From positions 1 to 64,000 of the forward strand of contig NZ_BBJT01000015.1 of NCBI RefSeq assembly GCF_000739915.1: 64,000 nucleotides of DNA, in the 5' to 3' direction. How positions within the stretch are numbered: the stretch's first letter is position 1; every line of letters starts with the position of its first letter. Shown here one piece after another: positions 1 through 8,588 of this stretch. The notes beneath the pieces are model-generated. The model searched no databases. It was not told the DNA's origin and worked only from the letters and a program-made list of their open reading frames with translations. The position numbers and the translations under genes are program-made. This DNA comes from Paenibacillus chitinolyticus NBRC 15660. Lineage in GTDB: Bacteria > Bacillota > Bacilli > Paenibacillales > NBRC-103111.

Positions 1-118
1 TCATTAATTGTCTCGATTTCTCGAGACGCTTCAATCACTCGTTGTTCAGTTTTCAAAGGACAATTTGTAAGTTGCTGTCGCACTTTGTCGCTTTGCCTCG
101 TTTAGCGGCGACTTGACT
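1..118 (-). other. 5' leader of an rRNA operon (runs off left edge)
   Basis: Read on the minus strand, positions 61-48 give TCCTTTGAAAACTG followed by AACAACGAGTGA, which is the boxA-like antitermination leader found upstream of 16S rRNA (and in the 16S-23S spacer) of Bacillales. It lies downstream of a strong promoter at 119-148, so it is better read as the operon leader than as an internal spacer. The 16S gene itself would start beyond the left edge. B. subtilis has the same arrangement, with rrnD next to ygxA. Confidence 0.75.
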
Positions 119-148
119 ACTATACCACATTTGGACTTAGTAATGCAA
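119..148 (-). promoter_or_regulatory. rRNA operon promoter
   Basis: On the minus strand there is TTGCAT (148-143), an 18-bp spacer and TATAGT (124-119). An A/T tract lies just upstream (151-160 on the plus strand), consistent with an UP element. The boxA-like leader follows downstream. From 149 to 383 I see no gene. Confidence 0.75.
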
Positions 149-383
149 GCACTTTTTTTCAAGCGCTCCTTTCGTTGTTAGCGGCTTGTCCTTTGTTAGC
201 AACTTGCCTTCCGAAGGGGCGAAAATTAATTTACCATGAAACCTATTATGAAGTCAACCCTTTTGCGTATTGGAAAAACATGACTGCCCCTAAGGCCTTA
301 TTTATCAAGGTTTTTGGAGCATCAAAAAAAGAAAAAGCAGCCTGTAAGGGCCGCCTGACTTCCTCAACCCGTTTCGGTTGAAG

Positions 384-1248
384 TTAATTTTTGAATAGCG
401 TATACCGCAGCAAGAGCTGTGAACATTCCGCGTCCGCAGGAACAGCCACTTCTTTGACTAATGTTTTTTTGACGAGTTTATTAAGAAGCTGATGAAGATT
501 GTTGCCCAAAATTTGAATCTCGGGCTGTTCCAGAAGTTCATCCGCACTCCACGGCTCGGGCCTTGAGTCCAGACGCTGGATGAGCGGCTTGCAGCAGCGC
601 TCCATTTTGGACATGACCGAAAATTCGCATGCCAGAAGAACAAGCTGGATTCTTTGTTTCAACGTTTCCTTGCTCGTGGTCAGCTCTTCATACAATTTGT
701 ATACGCCGCTGTTTATTGAACGGACCTGATTCCAGACCGCTTCCTGAACAGTTTCCCCTTCTTCGATGATGACAATGCGCGCCCAGTGTTGCAAAGCTTC
801 CAGCACGTTCTGGTAAGCGTCGAGCAGATGTTCCTCGAGTATGTAGGATTTGCTCTTCAAATACTTGTTCAGAAAAAGCGAGAATTCCGACAGCAGCTGG
901 CGGTCGCGCAGCTCTTCCGGCAGAGAAGGCGTACGCTCCCGAGAGTCTTCCAAATACAATTGACGATCCAATTGGATCTCCCCTTTCAAAGACCGTTAAC
1001 GAAATTCGATCTAATCGCTGCAGCAGCCCTGTTCAAATACGGACGAATTCAACCATCTTCCTTGTATACGATGAATGTCTTCTATATAATGATGTATGGA
1101 GTTGTAAGTGTCCGGATGATTGGTAGTAAACCAGCAGAAGGATCGCACATCCTTCTGTGATGAAAGCAACCTGCTGCGGATAGCGATACGAATTACCACG
1201 CTGTAACGGAGTCCGGGAAATACGCGCTAAGATAGATAACATCCCCAC
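384..1248 (-). pseudogene. ygxA: Decayed YgxA-type nucleotidyltransferase-like gene
   Basis: The intact 3' part (about 195 codons, ending at 384) resembles the C-terminal helical half of YgxA, including a conserved stretch around VWNQVRSINSGVYKLYEEL. YgxA is about 290 residues in Bacillus, so roughly the first third should lie upstream. In the same frame upstream (1199-1011) is a YgxA-like segment (HHYIEDIHRIQGRWLNSSV), separated from the 3' part by two stop codons, TAG at 1011-1013 and TAA at 996-998. A further shift to the frame covering 1248-1130 (EGCAILLLV) is needed to reach the N terminus. A TTG at 971 has a good AAAGGGGAG site, so a short C-terminal protein could still be made. The neighbours ygzB, perR and the rRNA operon are the classical context. 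Known: YgxA function is undefined. Inferred: pseudogene, unless the breaks are sequencing errors. Confidence 0.65.
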
Positions 1249-1386
1249 AAAAGTATTCGCAGAGACTCCGAAGCCATCATTCGTTCGTTAGAAAAGTAAT
1301 TCTACTTTCCTTAGCCGTTTCCTGCTTACATGAGAACGAATTGTGTTTTAATTCCGAAAATGCCTGTAGAAAAGAGGGGAACACCG

Positions 1387-1800
1387 TTGCTTTTAAAATC
1401 AAGTAAAATCAATGAATTCCGCTTATGGGGTCTGCTGCTGACCATGGGCGGCATGCTTATTATGATCATCGGCTTGGCCGGGGTCGTGTTCGACTGGGGC
1501 GCCGTCGGGCGAATTATTGCCGTTATCTTCTTGATTCTCGGGATGATCAGTATGCTTGGAAGTATGGCCATTTACTTCTGGGCGGGCATGATGTCAACCT
1601 CCGCCGTGGCGCTCGATTGCCCTGAGTGCGGCAAAAGAACGAAGATGATCGGTAAAACGGACCGGTGCATGTTCTGCAAAACGATTTTGACGGTCGACCC
1701 TTCGATGGCACCCGCGGAAGCCGAAATCTCGGATGAAGGAAATATCCGCCAGCCGGAAACCGGCTCTGCCACGACCGCAATCGACTCATCTAAAAATTAA
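1387..1800 (+). CDS. ygzB: YgzB family zinc-ribbon membrane protein (DUF2614)
   Basis: Small membrane protein of about 137 residues: two hydrophobic segments in the first 70 residues, then a zinc ribbon with CPECG and CMFC cysteine pairs, then a hydrophilic tail. I chose the TTG at 1387 because AGAGGGG lies seven bases upstream and the protein then begins SSKINEFR-like as in the Bacillus homologue; ATG codons at 1330 and 1360 are in frame but lack such a site. In B. subtilis ygzB sits between perR and ygxA in one orientation. Here it is inverted relative to both and a GH18 gene separates it from perR. Function unknown. A terminator follows directly. Confidence 0.85.
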   Translation: MLLKSSKINEFRLWGLLLTMGGMLIMIIGLAGVVFDWGAVGRIIAVIFLILGMISMLGSMAIYFWAGMMSTSAVALDCPECGKRTKMIGKTDRCMFCKTILTVDPSMAPAEAEISDEGNIRQPETGSATTAIDSSKN

Positions 1801-1803
1801 TGT

Positions 1804-1843
1804 AAAAAAGCTGCCTTCCATTACGGATGACAGCTTTTTTTTG
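1804..1843. terminator. Bidirectional terminator between ygzB and GH18 gene
   Basis: AAAAAGCTG pairs with CAGCTTTTTT around an inner TCC/GGA stem. T-runs on both strands suit the convergent genes ygzB and the GH18 gene. Confidence 0.8.
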
Positions 1844-1940
1844 TAGGAATTTAATGATTACGAGCGGTTCGGCCAGCGAGTGGAATTTTTAAACTTGCCC
1901 GGATTCAATCTTTCCCAGGATAAGGACCCATGGTCTATTT

Positions 1941-3659
1941 CTACTGGAGGGCATCGGCCATGACCTTCCATATAGCCGGTTCTTCAAAACCGCGCCGCCA
2001 GGAAGCGACCCCCGCCAATTTGTATTTATTCACAATCTCCAGACGAGCTTTCACAGACGTTTCGTCCTCCAGCCAGATCCGGTTGAGTTTTTCGTCTTCT
2101 TTGTACTCGACGTAATTTTGTCCGATGTCTTCATGAAATTCGGGAGTCAGGCCCTTCTCCTGTATAATCTTGCGGGGCTTCTCCATAAATACAGCCTTCG
2201 AGCTGACTTTCGTACTACCGTCATCCTTCTGTTCTTCGGTCCATATGCGCGTATAAAAAGGAATGCCCAACACAAGCTTGGAAGGCGGTACTTTGTCTTC
2301 GTCGAGAATCTGCTTAAGAGAACGCTCCACCCATGGGAGAGACGCGACTGAGCCCGACTTCGGACTCGATGCCCAGTGCTCGTCATAGGCCATGAGCATC
2401 ATGTAGTCCACGGCAGCGGACAGAGCCGGCCGATCATATACGCGGCTCCAGGCATCGCTGCTCGATTTTGCCGTTACGTCGATGGACAGAATCAGTCCCC
2501 GCTCATGGAGCAGCGGAGCCATTTCTCTCACGAACTGGACCAGATTAGGCCCGTCCGATTTGTTCATATTCTCAAAATCAATGTTGATGCCCTGCAAATT
2601 ATACTGCTTTGTAAAAGACAGAAGCTGGTTGATCATGTTCAGCCGGGTTTCGTAACTTTCCAGCGCTTTGCCCGTCATTTTCGGTTCAAAAGAGTTGTCG
2701 AAAAGGGCCCAGATCTGGTAATTGCGGCCGTGCGCCCATTTGATGTAATCGGAGTCGGCCTGATTCTTGATGGTCCCCTTCTCGTCAGCGAGATGAAACC
2801 AGGTAGGACTCACGACATTGAGGCCGGGCATCTCAGGAATGGAGGCCGTTTTGGGCGTTGCCGTGACGACATGTTCCCATGTCATGTTGAGCTTGCCTTG
2901 GGGTTTCCATCGCGGCTTCGCGGCAGGAGGCTGAAATTCGGGAATCTCCTCCCCTTTTTCTCCCGTCACATGAGAGGCCTTAACGAAACCGGCACGTCCG
3001 CCGGTCTGCTGAACTTTGTACCAGCCGTTCTGTTCGCCCCAAATCATGACACGCTCGCCATCCACCAAGCTGCCCGTGATCGGATCACGAATCGAGCTGC
3101 CGCTGCGCAGTTCGCCTCCTTCTTTTCCGCGAAAAGTTCCCCAGCGGATCTTCTCCCCGGGATTAAAAAGCGATACGGCGCCGGTTACCGCATCCTCCCT
3201 GACTTGTATCCCGTACAGCTCCTTAAGAACGGAAACGGGTACGTAGAACTCTTTTCCCTGTTTTGTCATGGGCGATACAAGGGGGATTTCTTTGAGGTTC
3301 CGGGACGCGGAGACCTTGTCGGCCTGAAGCCGCAGTACGGCCTGTTCCGTTGTCAAAATAACGGAATTGCCGGAAGCCTCGCTGCGGACAGCCGGATCGA
3401 TCCACTTGGTTATGAGTCCCAAAGGGAGTTTCATGGCCTCTTGGGACCCCAAGGCGGAGCTTTCGTAAGCTTCCCCCTGATAGAACACTGGCTTGTCCAG
3501 TTTAGCGTAAAAAGGCGTTATATGATTGTTATTGGGCAGCCGGTTCATGACCAGGTAAGCGATGGCCGCCAGTACGATAAGCAAAAGAATAAAAGAACGG
3601 AACCGGCTCTTTTTGCGTTTCGAGCCGTGCATGTAGGGCTGTTTCAAAAGCTTCTGCAC
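1941..3659 (-). CDS. Membrane-anchored GH18 glycosidase with stalk and SH3 domains
   Basis: 572 residues. A basic N terminus is followed by one signal-anchor segment (about residues 23-39). Next comes a stalk/copper-amine-oxidase-N-like region (about 50-170), an SH3b-like segment (about 180-240, with GWYKVQQTGGRAGFV), then a GH18 TIM barrel (about 260-572). The catalytic strand reads LQGINIDFEN with the presumed acid Glu near residue 363. The family includes the spore and cell-wall acting YaaH/YdhD-type proteins, so a peptidoglycan or glycan role outside the membrane is likely; the substrate is not shown. The start is uncertain: GTG at 3659 has AAAGGA only one base away, ATG at 3632 has no clear site. 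It has a separate position from perR (about 100 bp) in the same orientation. Confidence 0.85.
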   Translation of the reverse strand: MQKLLKQPYMHGSKRKKSRFRSFILLLIVLAAIAYLVMNRLPNNNHITPFYAKLDKPVFYQGEAYESSALGSQEAMKLPLGLITKWIDPAVRSEASGNSVILTTEQAVLRLQADKVSASRNLKEIPLVSPMTKQGKEFYVPVSVLKELYGIQVREDAVTGAVSLFNPGEKIRWGTFRGKEGGELRSGSSIRDPITGSLVDGERVMIWGEQNGWYKVQQTGGRAGFVKASHVTGEKGEEIPEFQPPAAKPRWKPQGKLNMTWEHVVTATPKTASIPEMPGLNVVSPTWFHLADEKGTIKNQADSDYIKWAHGRNYQIWALFDNSFEPKMTGKALESYETRLNMINQLLSFTKQYNLQGINIDFENMNKSDGPNLVQFVREMAPLLHERGLILSIDVTAKSSSDAWSRVYDRPALSAAVDYMMLMAYDEHWASSPKSGSVASLPWVERSLKQILDEDKVPPSKLVLGIPFYTRIWTEEQKDDGSTKVSSKAVFMEKPRKIIQEKGLTPEFHEDIGQNYVEYKEDEKLNRIWLEDETSVKARLEIVNKYKLAGVASWRRGFEEPAIWKVMADALQ

Positions 3660-3757
3660 ATCCTTTCAGAAAAAGAAAAACGTATCGGCACGCCCGATAA
3701 CGAAGAGCGGCTAATACGTTCGCGTAATTACGTGTATGGAAGTTTGAAAACGACAAA

Positions 3758-4192
3758 TCAATGCGTCGCCTTGCCTACACAATCCGGACAAAGTCCGACG
3801 ACTTCAAGCCGGTGCCCGCCTACCCTAAAGCCGGTTTGCTGAGCGGCAACGTGCTCAACATCAACGATCGGCGAGTAATCAAAATCGGATATCTTGCCGC
3901 AGACCTGGCAACGGGCATGATAATGATCGGACAAATCGGCATCGAAACGGCTGGAATCGTCCCCGTAGGTTAATTCCCGTACTAACCCCGCGTCTATGAA
4001 CACTTTCAGGTTGTTGTAAACCGTGGCCACGCTCATATTCGGAAATTTGGATTCCAACGCCTTGTAAATCTCATCAGCCGTAGGGTGGTTGAAGGAGTCG
4101 AACAAGTACGTCAAAATCGCGTACCGCTGCGGAGTCATGCGAACACCTGTCGTTTTAAGTTTGGCAAGCGCTTCTTCCAAATGTTCGGACAT
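3758..4192 (-). CDS. perR: Peroxide-stress repressor PerR (Fur family)
   Basis: 144 residues, the full length of PerR. The winged helix reads MTPQRYAIL...PNMSVATVYNNL. The regulatory-metal ligands expected for PerR are present: His36, Asp84, His90, His92 and Asp103 (Asp rather than the Glu of Fur). Two cysteine pairs (Cys95/Cys98 and the C-terminal CPDC) form the structural zinc site. It senses H2O2 by metal-catalysed His oxidation and represses catalase, hemA-type and metal genes in relatives. I chose ATG 4192 (GGTGGTGAG upstream); a GTG at 4204 is in frame. A sigma-A-type promoter lies at 4261-4290. I see no clear Per box overlapping it. Confidence 0.93.
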   Translation of the reverse strand: MSEHLEEALAKLKTTGVRMTPQRYAILTYLFDSFNHPTADEIYKALESKFPNMSVATVYNNLKVFIDAGLVRELTYGDDSSRFDADLSDHYHARCQVCGKISDFDYSPIVDVEHVAAQQTGFRVGGHRLEVVGLCPDCVGKATH

Positions 4193-4260
4193 GATTCTCA
4201 CCACCTGTTAGTAAGGGGCAGTACTGTGTACTCGGTGGACACAGATACAACCTTTCTTCT

Positions 4261-4290
4261 ATTGTACGTGTGAGAAATTGCACTTGTCAA
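4261..4290 (-). promoter_or_regulatory. Sigma-A-type promoter of perR
   Basis: Minus strand TTGACA (4290-4285), 18-bp spacer, TACAAT (4266-4261), about 70 bases before the perR start. Confidence 0.65.
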
Positions 4291-4313
4291 CGCCTGATGC
4301 AGGCGGGATTCGT

Positions 4314-5543
4314 TTAATTTACGGTTTCCAGGGAAATCTCGCCATCCGTCCGGATCGCAAGGATATGTTCGCCGCTTCCCACAGTACCGCTCAGTTTCTC
4401 CTCCTCCAGCCGGATCGGGAGCCCCGTATGAAGCACCCTCGCGGACCCTTGAACCTTAAAGCCCGCTCCACCGGGGAGGCGGATCGTAATCCGGCCGTTA
4501 TCGGTGCTGGCCTGCCAATCTCCGGCCATTTCGGCGGATTCGAGCCGTACCGCTCCGTTCTCGGTATGCGCTTCGACGCGGCCGAAGACATTTTTGATAG
4601 TTATACTGCCGTTGTCGGTACGAGCCACCGCGTCCCCTTTAACGGAGGAAAGGCTGACTTTACCATTGGAGGCGGCAACGTTAACCCCCGCTCCCGTGTC
4701 CCGCACAACGATCTCGCCGTTGACAGATTGCGCTTTAACGGCTCCCGAGATGGAACCTGCACTGATTTTGCCGTTCTCCGTAACCGCTTCTACGTTTCCC
4801 TGAATATCGGTTAATTCCATCGATCCGTTACTCGTATGTGCGGAAAACAGGTTTGGGGTCCGAAGGCCTGCCGCGCGAATGGAGCCATTTTCCGTTTCGG
4901 CCAAATAATCGAGAGACGCCGTTCGCGGCAGCGTAACGGTAATATCTATCCTCGCTTTATTTTTGACTAACCAGGCCTTCGTATATTCTTCCCCGACCGC
5001 TTTAAGCGTTAATTCAGCCCCTTGAATGCTCTGCTCGACATGTGAAGCATCCGCGATTTTGCGGGCTTCTTGCTCGTCGTCGTCATTCACCCAGACCGTT
5101 GCCTGAATCCGGACGGCATCCCCGTCTTCAGCAGCCAGCTCAATGCGGCCGTTCGTGTTGATTGCGTGAATTCGGGTTACCGCGGGAGTCAGGGTAAGCT
5201 CCGTCGGTTCCTTGTCAAAGCTACGGCCCTGCACCGCATCGACATTGAAGTTAAGCCCGGACAGCAGCCCCTGGCTGAATCCCTGGGAGCCGACGACAAC
5301 GGCACAGATTATCACCGAGAAAAAAATAGCCACCGGGTCCAGTTTGACGGCCGTTTCCCGGGACTTCGACAGAAATTGCAGCACTATCAATTCCAGCCCT
5401 GCGGCCACAAACAAAAAGGGCCACCAGCGTATCAGTTGCCCCACCATATGGGTGCCTGCGGCCCGGTCCAGAAGCATGGATACGCCAACAGTGACAAACA
5501 GCACCGCTGCCGTAAATCTGCCCGCTTTAATCAATCCGATCAC
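4314..5543 (-). CDS. DUF4097 beta-repeat membrane protein of the ECF operon
   Basis: 409 residues. Two or three N-terminal membrane segments (about 9-25, 38-58 and 72-92) precede a long extracytoplasmic beta-rich domain made of repeated 'NGxI/V' turns (ETENGSIRA, VTENGKIS, RTDNGSITI, HTENGAVRL), which is the DUF4097 signature. The family often sits beside ECF sigma factors or LiaFSR-type stress systems. Here it is the last gene of a four-gene minus-strand run with only five bases after the preceding stop. The start is uncertain: GTG 5543 is the longest, TTG 5534 is also possible. Role inferred as envelope-stress related; no enzymatic motif is seen. Confidence 0.75.
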   Translation of the reverse strand: MIGLIKAGRFTAAVLFVTVGVSMLLDRAAGTHMVGQLIRWWPFLFVAAGLELIVLQFLSKSRETAVKLDPVAIFFSVIICAVVVGSQGFSQGLLSGLNFNVDAVQGRSFDKEPTELTLTPAVTRIHAINTNGRIELAAEDGDAVRIQATVWVNDDDEQEARKIADASHVEQSIQGAELTLKAVGEEYTKAWLVKNKARIDITVTLPRTASLDYLAETENGSIRAAGLRTPNLFSAHTSNGSMELTDIQGNVEAVTENGKISAGSISGAVKAQSVNGEIVVRDTGAGVNVAASNGKVSLSSVKGDAVARTDNGSITIKNVFGRVEAHTENGAVRLESAEMAGDWQASTDNGRITIRLPGGAGFKVQGSARVLHTGLPIRLEEEKLSGTVGSGEHILAIRTDGEISLETVN

Positions 5544-5548
5544 CCGAT

Positions 5549-6178
5549 CTATTGTTTTCTTTTCGTTTCCCAGACAAAGAGAGCAATTCCGCCGATAATC
5601 AAAACGATGGCTCCGAAATAAGAACCGAACAGCTTAAAGAAAGATTCCAGCCAAACCGGTTTGCTGCTGGCCAGAAAAAGGAATCCGCCCGCCGCAATCA
5701 GCAGGATACCCAAGTTTCCGCCTTTAGCCAGCTTTTGCAGAGGATCGGTCAATTCCTCGGATTCTCCGTAAAAACGGCGGCGGTTTACGATATCCGTAAG
5801 CTGCAAAGCTTCAAATACGTTGTAGAAGTAAATAACCGGCAGAATGAGCGAAAACAGCGTGATCATGGCCACGTTCGTTCCTTCATCCCGTGTTGCGAAA
5901 AGCACAATCGCGAAAATATCCATAATGACGAGCATCATGATAAACAATCCGCGCTGCATCATCCCCACATAAAATTGGCCGGTTCCCGGCATCATCAGGG
6001 AAAGGAGCATGGCCAGCCATTTCTTCTTGGGCGGCTGTTGAAAATACGGGGGATATGACGGCGCGCCGTAAGGGGAGCCAGGCGGATAGTTCCGCCGCTG
6101 CTCCTCGTAAAAGTGCGGATCTTTCAAGTCATCCATCTCGGGCGAGCCTCCTGGGGTGTAAGAGAATTGTTGTGACAT
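5549..6178 (-). CDS. Pro-rich multi-pass membrane protein (hypothetical)
   Basis: 209 residues from ATG 6178, which has AAGGAGG six bases upstream. A hydrophilic Pro/Tyr-rich N terminus (about 1-52) is followed by a KKKWLAMLLSLMMPGTGQFY segment typical of TM2/DUF5683-like proteins, and about five membrane segments in all. It lies between the anti-sigma-like gene and the DUF4097 gene in the sigma operon, so a role in the same envelope response is inferred. No catalytic motif. Confidence 0.7.
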   Translation of the reverse strand: MSQQFSYTPGGSPEMDDLKDPHFYEEQRRNYPPGSPYGAPSYPPYFQQPPKKKWLAMLLSLMMPGTGQFYVGMMQRGLFIMMLVIMDIFAIVLFATRDEGTNVAMITLFSLILPVIYFYNVFEALQLTDIVNRRRFYGESEELTDPLQKLAKGGNLGILLIAAGGFLFLASSKPVWLESFFKLFGSYFGAIVLIIGGIALFVWETKRKQ

Positions 6179-6213
6179 TCCGTACCTCCTTGCTGCATGA
6201 TCGTTCATGCACG

Positions 6214-6558
6214 TTATCCTATTCTGTTGGACAAATGTTGGACGAATTCGGACCAGTCGGCCACATGCGAATTCAAAAGTTTCAAAAGACCGGAGTTGAT
6301 AAATATATAAGTAGCCGCTGTGGCGACAAAAAGATTGACGAGTTCCGAATGCCTTCGTTTCTTCGGCGCTACGGGCCGAAATCCAGGCACGGTATTCCCC
6401 GCGGCGACATCCTTCATCACCCGGTCGGTGAAATTGGCGGAAGGTTGGAGCAACTTCATGCCGTTTAGTTCGGCTTGGAGTGCGGGCGGAAGTTCCGGGC
6501 TATTGTGAAGCGCGTGAAGCCGGGGCTGACTGGGACGTCTGGGCGTTTGTTCGGGCAT
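6214..6558 (-). CDS. Single-pass anti-sigma-like protein
   Basis: 114 residues. The soluble N terminus (about 1-75) is Pro/Leu rich and one membrane segment (about 76-95) follows; there is no HxxxCxxC zinc anti-sigma motif. The start ATG 6558 has GGAGGTG upstream and lies inside the sigma gene, giving a 59-base overlap in another frame. That overlap suggests translational coupling. Position directly after an ECF sigma gene is the main evidence for an anti-sigma role, which is inferred. Confidence 0.6.
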   Translation of the reverse strand: MPEQTPRRPSQPRLHALHNSPELPPALQAELNGMKLLQPSANFTDRVMKDVAAGNTVPGFRPVAPKKRRHSELVNLFVATAATYIFINSGLLKLLNSHVADWSEFVQHLSNRIG

Positions 6559-7111
6559 CTGGATACACCTCCAACCATTTTTCTTTAAGCATGGCTTTGC
6601 CGCGGTATAAGCGCGTCTCGATTGTCTTTAGGGGAAGATCGGTCACATCCGATATTTCCTGGTACGACAATTGTTTGAAGTGATAAAGATACATCACCAG
6701 TTTGTATTTCTCCGGCATTTGAGCGATCATCCGGTGGAGGGAGTCGCTCTCTTCATGACGGATCGCCTGCTGTTCGGGCTCGGTCCTGCGGTCGGCCAAC
6801 CAGGTCTTAAGCTTGTCGAGCAGCGGAACGACAGGACGCCTGCGCTGGGCGCGGCGGTAATCGGTAACGAGGTTAACGGTCATCCGGTACAGCCATGTCG
6901 TGAACTTGCTCTCCCCTCTGAAATGGGATAAAGAGCGGTACAGCTTCAGAAACACTTCCTGGGACAAGTCTTCGGCGGTTTCGCGATGGTTCACCATGCG
7001 GTAAATCAGCGTATACACATAGCTTTTGTGCCGATCAACCAATACGCGATAAGCTTCCGCTTGACCCCGGTTAATCTGCTCCACCAGCTGTTCGTCTGTC
7101 AGGTGCTCCAT
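6500..7111 (-). CDS. ECF RNA polymerase sigma factor
   Basis: 203 residues. Region 2 (about 20-90) contains HRETAEDLSQEVFLKLY and TWLYRMTVNLVTDYRR. Region 4 (about 128-180) contains MPEKYKLVMYLYHFKQLSYQ and a helix-turn-helix ending IETRLYRGKAMLKEKW, as in SigW/SigV-type factors. It heads a run of four same-strand genes with an anti-sigma-like gene overlapping its end. ATG 7111 has AAAGGGCGGTGA upstream. Target promoters are not identifiable here. Confidence 0.9.
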   Translation of the reverse strand: MEHLTDEQLVEQINRGQAEAYRVLVDRHKSYVYTLIYRMVNHRETAEDLSQEVFLKLYRSLSHFRGESKFTTWLYRMTVNLVTDYRRAQRRRPVVPLLDKLKTWLADRRTEPEQQAIRHEESDSLHRMIAQMPEKYKLVMYLYHFKQLSYQEISDVTDLPLKTIETRLYRGKAMLKEKWLEVYPDARTNAQTSQSAPASRASQ

Positions 7112-7214
7112 TGCTTCACCGCCCTTTCTCTTGTGCCCTCTTTACTATAACGTGCTTAACATCCGATTTACATATCTTTTGACGATACTAAAAAGATTCC
7201 CCCTTCAAATCGGA

Positions 7215-7248
7215 TAAAAAAGAAAAAGCAGGGCCGATTCGCCCCGCT
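7215..7248 (-). terminator. Terminator of the mgtC-like gene
   Basis: Minus strand AGCGGGGC-GAATCG-GCCCTGCT followed by TTTTTCTTTTTT. Confidence 0.75.
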
Positions 7249-7260
7249 TGACGTTTCCGA

Positions 7261-7953
7261 TTATTCCATGGTTACTCCCACCACGCCGTCCAGATGACGG
7301 ATATCATCCAGCAGCAGAGGAACCAGATGGTAATCCGGTATGATGACATTCAGATAGATCATAACCGTCTGCCGCTCATCTCTTTCTTCTTCATCCACGC
7401 CGAATTTGCGTATCTGCACTTTATTCTTTTCGAGGATGTCGGAGATTTTACCGAGATTGCCGGGCCGGTCCAGTGCATGAACCCGGATCAGATGGCGTTT
7501 CTTGGCGCCGAAATATTTGTGCTCGATTTTATTTAAAATCCACAGAGAAAGGACGACCATGATCGTGGATAGGATGGCCGCGTAATAAAACCCGGCTCCC
7601 GCAGCGAGGCCGATTGCCGCAACGACCCAAAGCGAGGCTGCCGTCGTAAGTCCGGAAACGGAAAAGCCGTTGCGTATGATCGTTCCGGCGCCAAGGAAAC
7701 CGATGCCGCTGACTACTTGCGCCGCAAGCCGGGAAGGGTCCATACGCACATTCAATTCTTTGGAAAACGCGCTGAATCCGTAGATGGAGAGCAGCATGAT
7801 CAAAGCGGAACCGACACAGACCAGGATATGCGTCCGGAATCCGGCCGCCTGGTTGCTCAGCTCCCGTTCGAAGCCGATCAATCCTCCAAGCACCAAAGCC
7901 AAAATCAGTCTAATCGTCAAATCGAACTGCCCGATTACCCAAGGATCATTCAA
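7261..7953 (-). CDS. MgtC/SapB family membrane protein
   Basis: About 230 residues. The N-terminal MgtC domain has four or five membrane segments with the conserved LGGLIGFERE and VSGIGFLGAGTI motifs. The C-terminal cytoplasmic part (about 155-230) is ACT-like (RPGNLGKISDILEKNKVQI). The family is linked to growth at low Mg2+ and to modulation of P-type ATPases; it is not a proven transporter. I chose TTG 7953 (protein then starts NDPWVIGQ). The longer open frame runs into the end of the upstream GNAT gene. AAGGAG lies about 13 bases upstream, so the start is not certain. Confidence 0.8.
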   Translation of the reverse strand: MNDPWVIGQFDLTIRLILALVLGGLIGFERELSNQAAGFRTHILVCVGSALIMLLSIYGFSAFSKELNVRMDPSRLAAQVVSGIGFLGAGTIIRNGFSVSGLTTAASLWVVAAIGLAAGAGFYYAAILSTIMVVLSLWILNKIEHKYFGAKKRHLIRVHALDRPGNLGKISDILEKNKVQIRKFGVDEEERDERQTVMIYLNVIIPDYHLVPLLLDDIRHLDGVVGVTME

Positions 7954-8002
7954 CTTCGTTCCCACGCTCCTTAACTTTTCGCAACATGCCCCTGTTTCTG
8001 TT

Positions 8003-8482
8003 TCATTGGATGCCCCGAATTTTTTCAAATGTCACCAAAGCGATAGAAGGGGCAATCGTGCGTTTGCCGGTACGGTGAAAACCGAATTTCTCGTAAAGAC
8101 GGACGGCGGGCAGGTTCGCTTCTCCCGTAGACACGACAAATCGGCCCGCCTGCGGGTTGGTCGTGAGCGCATGCCGAATCAATGCGGAGGCAATTCCCTG
8201 GCGGAAATGACGGGAGTGAACCATCATCCGCGTAATCGTCAGCTCCGTTCCTTTTTCTTCCCAAGCGATTGCGCCCGCGAGTTCTTCCCGCCCCTCCTCC
8301 CGGTCATTGACATAATACCCCGTAAACGTCTCTTTGGAACACCGCAGGGTTAACGGGCTATCCCTAAGAGGCGGAATGTCTTTGTACCCGATTAATCCGG
8401 CCTCTACGAGATAAGCGGTTGTCTGCAGAGCAAGCAGCTCCAGCACGGCTTGAACATCGTCCAGGGGGATTTGTCTCATCAT
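8003..8482 (-). CDS. GNAT family N-acetyltransferase
   Basis: About 159 residues with the GNAT acetyl-CoA core RHFRQGIASALIRHAL (Q/RxxGxG/A) and a C-terminal NLPAVRLYEKFGFHRTG. It would acetylate an amine on an unknown small molecule or protein. ATG 8482 is preferred because GAGGAG lies nine bases upstream; the ATG at 8491 abuts the site. It lies about 50 bp before the mgtC-like start and may be co-transcribed with it. Confidence 0.8.
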   Translation of the reverse strand: MMRQIPLDDVQAVLELLALQTTAYLVEAGLIGYKDIPPLRDSPLTLRCSKETFTGYYVNDREEGREELAGAIAWEEKGTELTITRMMVHSRHFRQGIASALIRHALTTNPQAGRFVVSTGEANLPAVRLYEKFGFHRTGKRTIAPSIALVTFEKIRGIQ

Positions 8483-8523
8483 CGTTTTCATCTCCTCATG
8501 CCCGTTTTACGCCCTTCATGTTG

Positions 8524-8557
8524 TAAAAAAACGGCATATCCTGATGGACTTGCCGTT
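8524..8557 (-). terminator. Terminator of the gatCAB operon
   Basis: Minus strand AACGGCA, 14-base loop, TGCCGTT then TTTTT, 30 bases after the gatB stop. Confidence 0.85.
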
Positions 8558-8588
8558 CGATGTGCCTAAAACTCTTTCGCTGTTCGGC

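Noticed and set aside
2376-3842. Plus-strand 488-codon frame
   Set aside because: Antisense to the GH18 gene, which has clear domains and the catalytic motif; composition looks like a shadow frame.
4200-4290. Per box over the perR promoter
   Set aside because: I looked for the TTATAATnATTATAA palindrome and found no acceptable match.
7140-7200. Possible ECF-type autoregulatory promoter before the first sigma gene (TGTAAA...CGTTA)
   Set aside because: The -35 lacks the AAC core and the spacing is short; not convincing without comparison to other targets.
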